Below are positions 60,703-64,000 of a stretch of DNA of 64,000 bases, piece by piece; position 1 is the first letter of the stretch, and the number at the start of each line of letters is the position of its first letter. The stretch is from Rathayibacter sp. VKM Ac-2804 (GTDB lineage Bacteria; Actinomycetota; Actinomycetes; Actinomycetales; Microbacteriaceae). The stretch spans positions 1,054,001 through 1,118,000 of the forward strand of contig NZ_CP047420.1 in NCBI RefSeq assembly GCF_009866655.1, written 5' to 3'. The notes under the pieces are model-generated. The model did no database searches, was not told where the DNA came from, and saw nothing but the letters and a program-made list of their open reading frames with translations. The position numbers and the translations under genes are program-made.

Positions 60703-62238
60703 TCAGCCCTGCGCGCGGCGCGACGGGCGACGCTCGGCGCCGGCCGGGGCGGAGCTGCTGCTGCCGCTGCCGGTGCTGTAGTACGAGCGCGAGCCGCCCG
60801 AGGTCGTCGCGGGGGCGGCGGAGCGGCCGCGGCCGCCGCGCTGTCCGCCGCGAGGGGCGCCGTCGGTCGCGCCGCCGCCGCGGCGGGGACGGTCGGAGCC
60901 GGCGCCGGCGGGGGCCGCCGAGCGCTCTCCGCGTCCGCCGCGGGGGGCGGAGGTGCCGTCGGTGCGCGCGGCGCGCTTGCGCTGCGCGTTGGCACCCTGC
61001 GAGCGGCCGCCCTGCGACTGACCGCGGACGGGCTCGACGACGGCCGAGGGGGTGACGTAGGGCGCGACGTCGCCGACGAGCTTCGACACGGCGGCCGAGT
61101 CGGCGGTGACGAGCTGCGGGGTGACCTGGATGGCGGCCTTGCGCAGGAGCGTCTTCACGTCGCCGCGCTGGGTCGGCAGGACGACGGTGACGACGTCGCC
61201 CTCGCTGCCGGCGCGGGCGGTGCGGCCCGAGCGGTGCAGGTACGCCTTGTGCTCCATGGGCGGGTCGACGTGGATGACCAGCTCGACGTCGTCGACGTGC
61301 ACGCCGCGGGCGGCGACGTCGGTGGCGACGAGCACCTTCACGGTGCCGGCGCCGAAGGCGGCGAGGTTGCGGTCGCGGGCGACCTGCGAGAGGTTGCCGT
61401 GCAGGTCGACGGCGGGGATGCCCTGGCCGGTGAGCTGCTTGGCGAGCTTCTTCGCGTGGTGCTTGGTGCGCATGAAGAGGATGCGGCGGCCGGTGCCGGA
61501 CGCGAGGGTCTTCACGAGGGCGTTCTTGGCGTCGAGGCCGTCGACCTCGAAGACGTGGTGGGTCATCAGCGCGACGGGCGAGTTCGCCTCGTCGACCGAG
61601 TGCAGCACCTCGTTCTGCAGGTACTTCTTGACCAGCTTGTCCACGCCGTTGTCGAGCGTGGCCGAGAACAGCAGGCGCTGTCCGCCGCGAGGGGTCTTGT
61701 CGAGGATGCGCGTGACGACGGGCAGGAAGCCCAGGTCGGCCATGTGGTCGGCCTCGTCGAGCACGGTGATCTCGACGGCGTCGAGGTTGACGAAGCCCTG
61801 CTTCATCAGGTCCTCGAGGCGGCCGGGGCAAGCCACGACGATGTCGACGCCCTGCTTGAGCGCGGCGACCTGGCGCTGCTGCGAGACGCCGCCGAAGATC
61901 GTGGTGGTGACGATGCCGTAGGCGTCGGCGAGGGGCTGCATGGCCGCGGTGATCTGCGTCGCGAGCTCGCGGGTCGGCGCGAGGATCAGGCCGAGCGGGC
62001 GGCCGGGGCGGCGGCGTCCGCCGGCGAGGGCGCCGCCGAGGCGGGCGACCATCGGGATGGCGAAGGCGAGGGTCTTGCCCGAGCCGGTCTTGCCGCGGCC
62101 GAGCACGTCGCGGCCGTTCAGGGTGTCGGGGAGGGTGTCCACCTGGATCGGGAACGGCTCGGTGATGCCGTTCGCGGTCAGGGCGGTGACGAGGGGTGCG
62201 GGGACGCCGAGGGCGGCGAAGGTGGGGATGGTCGACAT
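60703..62238 (-). CDS. DEAD/DEAH-box RNA helicase
   Basis: 511-aa RNA helicase of the RhlE/CsdA type for RNA remodelling, ribosome assembly or cold response. The Q motif is ALTANGITEPFPIQ, Walker A is GKTGSGKT, DEAD is VLDEADHMADLGF, SAT is LFSATLDNG, and motif VI is HRSGRTARAG. Residues about 420-511 are low-complexity Arg/Gly-rich (GGRGERS, RGGQRGGRGRS), an RNA-binding tail. The ATG at 62238 starts the helicase; a longer frame adds 32 implausible residues. Confidence 0.92.
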   Translation of the reverse strand: MSTIPTFAALGVPAPLVTALTANGITEPFPIQVDTLPDTLNGRDVLGRGKTGSGKTLAFAIPMVARLGGALAGGRRRPGRPLGLILAPTRELATQITAAMQPLADAYGIVTTTIFGGVSQQRQVAALKQGVDIVVACPGRLEDLMKQGFVNLDAVEITVLDEADHMADLGFLPVVTRILDKTPRGGQRLLFSATLDNGVDKLVKKYLQNEVLHSVDEANSPVALMTHHVFEVDGLDAKNALVKTLASGTGRRILFMRTKHHAKKLAKQLTGQGIPAVDLHGNLSQVARDRNLAAFGAGTVKVLVATDVAARGVHVDDVELVIHVDPPMEHKAYLHRSGRTARAGSEGDVVTVVLPTQRGDVKTLLRKAAIQVTPQLVTADSAAVSKLVGDVAPYVTPSAVVEPVRGQSQGGRSQGANAQRKRAARTDGTSAPRGGRGERSAAPAGAGSDRPRRGGGATDGAPRGGQRGGRGRSAAPATTSGGSRSYYSTGSGSSSSAPAGAERRPSRRAQG

Positions 62239-62490
62239 GGATGGTGCCTTTCGGGGCATCATGCCGATCTGACAGCGCAGGCCGGTGGGCGGGCGCGGGT
62301 GATCGGCTGTTCGGGCGAAGGTGACGGTGGTCACATCCGTTCGCCGTCAGAAGCGGTGCGCGCGGCCGGAGGCCTCATGCACGTGCGCCAGATGGTCGGG
62401 ATCCGAAGGATCCCTGACGATCGCGGTCCGAGGACCAGGGGCGTTCTACGACGCGGGGGAGCGCAGTCGTCGCGCTCGCACCCTCCCACC
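62239..62490. other. Upstream region of the DEAD helicase
   Basis: About 250 bp between two minus-strand genes, long enough for a cold-shock-like 5' UTR. Apart from AT-poor short inverted pieces I see no recognised element. Confidence 0.35.
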
Positions 62491-63339
62491 CTAGTGGGTG
62501 CCGATCCATCCCCGCATGGTCGTCTGCACGCGGGAGCCGTCGAGGTCGGCCAGCTTCAGGCCGACGAAGTCGCGCGCCCAGTCCGAGGTCTGCACGCGGA
62601 AGGGCGGCTCGGGGTCGCGCAGGGTCTGCAGGATCACCGCGGCGACGTCGGCCGGCTCCTGGGCGTGGGTGGAGGAGAACGCCGAGGCCGTGCGGTCGAG
62701 GTAGGCGCCGAGCGCGCCGGCGTAGGGGCCGGCCTCGGCCATCAGGGCGGAGGCGTCGATGCCGACGTTCTCGACGAAGCTGCTGCGGACGGCACCCGGC
62801 TCGATCAGCGAGACGTGCACGCCGACCGCCGCGGCGACGGGTGCGAGCGCCTCGAAGAAGCCCTCGACCGCGAACTTCGCGGCGCAGTAGTCCTCGTTGA
62901 ACGGCTGGCCGATCGCGCCGCCGACGCTCGAGACGGTCACGATGCGTCCGCGCGAGGAGCGCAGCAGCGGCAGCGCGGCGCGGGTCACGGCCACGGTGCC
63001 GAAGAAGTTCACCTCCATGACGCGGCGCAGCTCGGCCGGGTCCTCGAGCTCGCTGATGCCGATGTGGCCCGCGCCGGCGTTGTTGACCAGCACGTCGAGC
63101 CCGCCGTGGACGCTCTGGATCCGCTCGAGGCAGGCGGCCACGGAGTCGGCGTCGGTGACGTCCAGCTGCTGCACGTCGAGCTCGACCCCGGCCCCGCCGA
63201 TCGCCTCGCGGAGGCCGTCGGCGTGCTCCACATCGCGGACCGTGGCGACCACCTGCCAGCCCGAGCGGGCCGCCTCGATCGCGGTCGCGCGGCCGATGCC
63301 GGTCGAGGTGCCGGTGACGAGGAGGACGGATCGGGGCAT
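62491..63339 (-). CDS. Short-chain dehydrogenase/reductase
   Basis: 282-aa NAD(P)-dependent classical SDR. The Rossmann motif is LVTGTSTGIGRATA, the stabilising motif NNAGAGHIG, catalytic Ser in TVSSVGG, and Tyr-Lys in DYCAAKFAVEGF. The Arg residues after the first glycine motif (IEAARSGW, TVRDVEHAD) leave cofactor preference open. Substrate not predictable; usual targets are ketones, sugars or lipids. Confidence 0.88.
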   Translation of the reverse strand: MPRSVLLVTGTSTGIGRATAIEAARSGWQVVATVRDVEHADGLREAIGGAGVELDVQQLDVTDADSVAACLERIQSVHGGLDVLVNNAGAGHIGISELEDPAELRRVMEVNFFGTVAVTRAALPLLRSSRGRIVTVSSVGGAIGQPFNEDYCAAKFAVEGFFEALAPVAAAVGVHVSLIEPGAVRSSFVENVGIDASALMAEAGPYAGALGAYLDRTASAFSSTHAQEPADVAAVILQTLRDPEPPFRVQTSDWARDFVGLKLADLDGSRVQTTMRGWIGTH

Positions 63340-63453
63340 GCTGGTTCCTGCTTTCCGGCGCGGAGGCGCGCCGCCCGGAGGCTATCGGCGGAGCCTCCGA
63401 GAACGGTCAGCATCGAGCGCCCGTGGCAGTCGAGCAGCCGCGCAGCGGCGGCC

Positions 63454-63552
63454 CATGCTGGTCGAGCAGCCGTGGAGCGGCGTATCGAGACCCGGCCTGC
63501 TGAGCACGGTGGATCTCGATACGCCCTCTGCGAGGGCTACTCGATCGACATG
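63454..63552. repeat. Inverted pair of family R repeats
   Basis: Copies at 63454-63493 (CATGCTGGTCGAGCAG...GTATCGAGACCC) and, facing it, 63511-63552 (GGATCTCGATACG...GGCTACTCGATCGACATG). The short 17-bp spacer and complementary arms allow a long hairpin. A diverged partial copy begins near 63427. It lies between two minus-strand genes. Confidence 0.88.
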
Positions 63553-63563
63553 TCGCCGCCGAG

Positions 63564-64000
63564 TCAGCCCTTGTAGCGCTCGCCCACCGGCACTTCGACC
63601 GGCAGGGTGTTGCCGGGCTGCGCGAGCGGGCAGGCCCAGGCCGGGTCGTACGCGCAGGAGGGGTTGTAGGCGAAGTTGAAGTCGAGCACGAGCGTCGACG
63701 GCGTCGCTCCGGTGCCGAGGTCGGCGCCCTTCACGGTGTCGAGCAGGTAGCGGCCGCCGCCGTACGTGCCGCCCGGCGTGCCGGCCAGCGCGTCCTTGAC
63801 GGGGACGAAGAGCCCGCCGCCGTAGGAGCCGAGCTTCCAGACGTCGAGCGTCCCCGCCCGGGGCACCTCGACGGTCCCGACGAGCTCGAACGGCACCGTG
63901 CCGTCGGTGCCCGTCTCGACGTCCATCCGCCGCGCCTCCTCGGCCGGGGCGACCTCGAGCTCGAACCGCCAGGCGGCGTCGTACGGCGCGATCGGCAGCG
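63564..64000 (-). CDS. DUF1684 protein (N terminus cut by the window edge)
   Basis: The C-terminal about 145 residues of a DUF1684-family protein. The family blocks are present: GRYLLDTVKGADLG, LVLDFNFAYNPSCAYDPAWACPLAQPGN and LPVEVPVGER, with two Cys in the characteristic AYNPSCAYDPAWAC. The frame continues past base 63926 to the edge (APYDAAWRFELEVAPAEEARR), so the gene is longer to the right. Function unknown; a secreted or membrane-linked role is often assumed. Confidence 0.85.
   Translation of the reverse strand, partial: LPIAPYDAAWRFELEVAPAEEARRMDVETGTDGTVPFELVGTVEVPRAGTLDVWKLGSYGGGLFVPVKDALAGTPGGTYGGGRYLLDTVKGADLGTGATPSTLVLDFNFAYNPSCAYDPAWACPLAQPGNTLPVEVPVGERYKG

Overview
The window is high-GC DNA with dense genes and many ATGA/GTGA stop-start overlaps. 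Its content points to an actinobacterium of the family Microbacteriaceae (Rathayibacter/Curtobacterium-like): Asp23/AmaP/DUF6286 clusters, Lhr next to Nei, LCP and VanY cell-wall enzymes, and a short palindromic repeat with the core CTCGATACGCCC...GGGCTACTCGA. I cannot fix the genus from sequence alone. No rRNA, CRISPR array, phage genes or transposase is visible. There are two tRNA-Ser genes (UGA at 36191, GCU at 52415).

Layout. 1-2.3 kb: a DcuS/CitA-type two-component system, truncated at the left edge. 2.4-6.9 kb: TerC, a lipase-like hydrolase, a lipoate ligase, a small GNAT protein and an orphan DNA methyltransferase. 6.9-8.1 kb: a Vsr/DUF559-type nuclease-like gene bracketed by palindromes. 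8.1-10.6 kb: a LacI regulator and GH1 beta-glucosidase operon with a CebR-like operator. 10.8-19.1 kb: a DHA2 efflux pump, a MurE-like ligase, a VanY carboxypeptidase, an unknown secreted protein followed by two tandem paralogous small proteins, and an IPT/amidase-like secreted protein behind an MtrA-like box. 19.1-23.6 kb: CsbD and a split Asp23 envelope-stress locus with its own sigma factor. 23.6-36.1 kb: sugar kinase, aldo/keto reductase, a second palindrome-flanked nuclease-like gene, phosphoglucomutase, prephenate dehydratase, ferritin-VIT protein, an FMN hydroxyacid oxidase homologue, enoyl-CoA hydratase, SerS and a HAD phosphatase.

36.2-42.1 kb, directly after tRNA-Ser(UGA), is the most unusual region: a tightly overlapping operon for a SagB dehydrogenase, an F-type leader-binding partner, a fused zinc/YcaO cyclodehydratase and a TetR regulator. 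It runs convergently towards a 54-residue precursor peptide. The leader closely resembles thiomuracin/GE2270 thiopeptide precursors, as I remember them, and the core is SNCVCYICCGGPAA. The lantibiotic-type dehydratases and the pyridine synthase needed for a thiopeptide are absent, and the core lacks the second serine of the ring. The likely product is therefore a linear polythiazole peptide made on a thiopeptide-type leader. The divergent region upstream of the precursor carries four GGT(G/C)ACC dyads. Across it lies a ribose-type ABC importer, a PucR-like regulator and an esterase.

48-64 kb is mostly housekeeping: a WYL regulator with a VOC protein, tandem LCP ligases, Lhr-Nei2 DNA repair, an esterase, a NUDIX-like protein, a DEAD-box RNA helicase, an SDR and a DUF1684 protein truncated at the right edge.

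Four families of dispersed palindromes are present. Two of them bracket related DUF559-type genes, each gene with its own palindrome sequence. Many start codons lie 6-7 nt after a TANNNT hexamer, as expected for leaderless transcripts.
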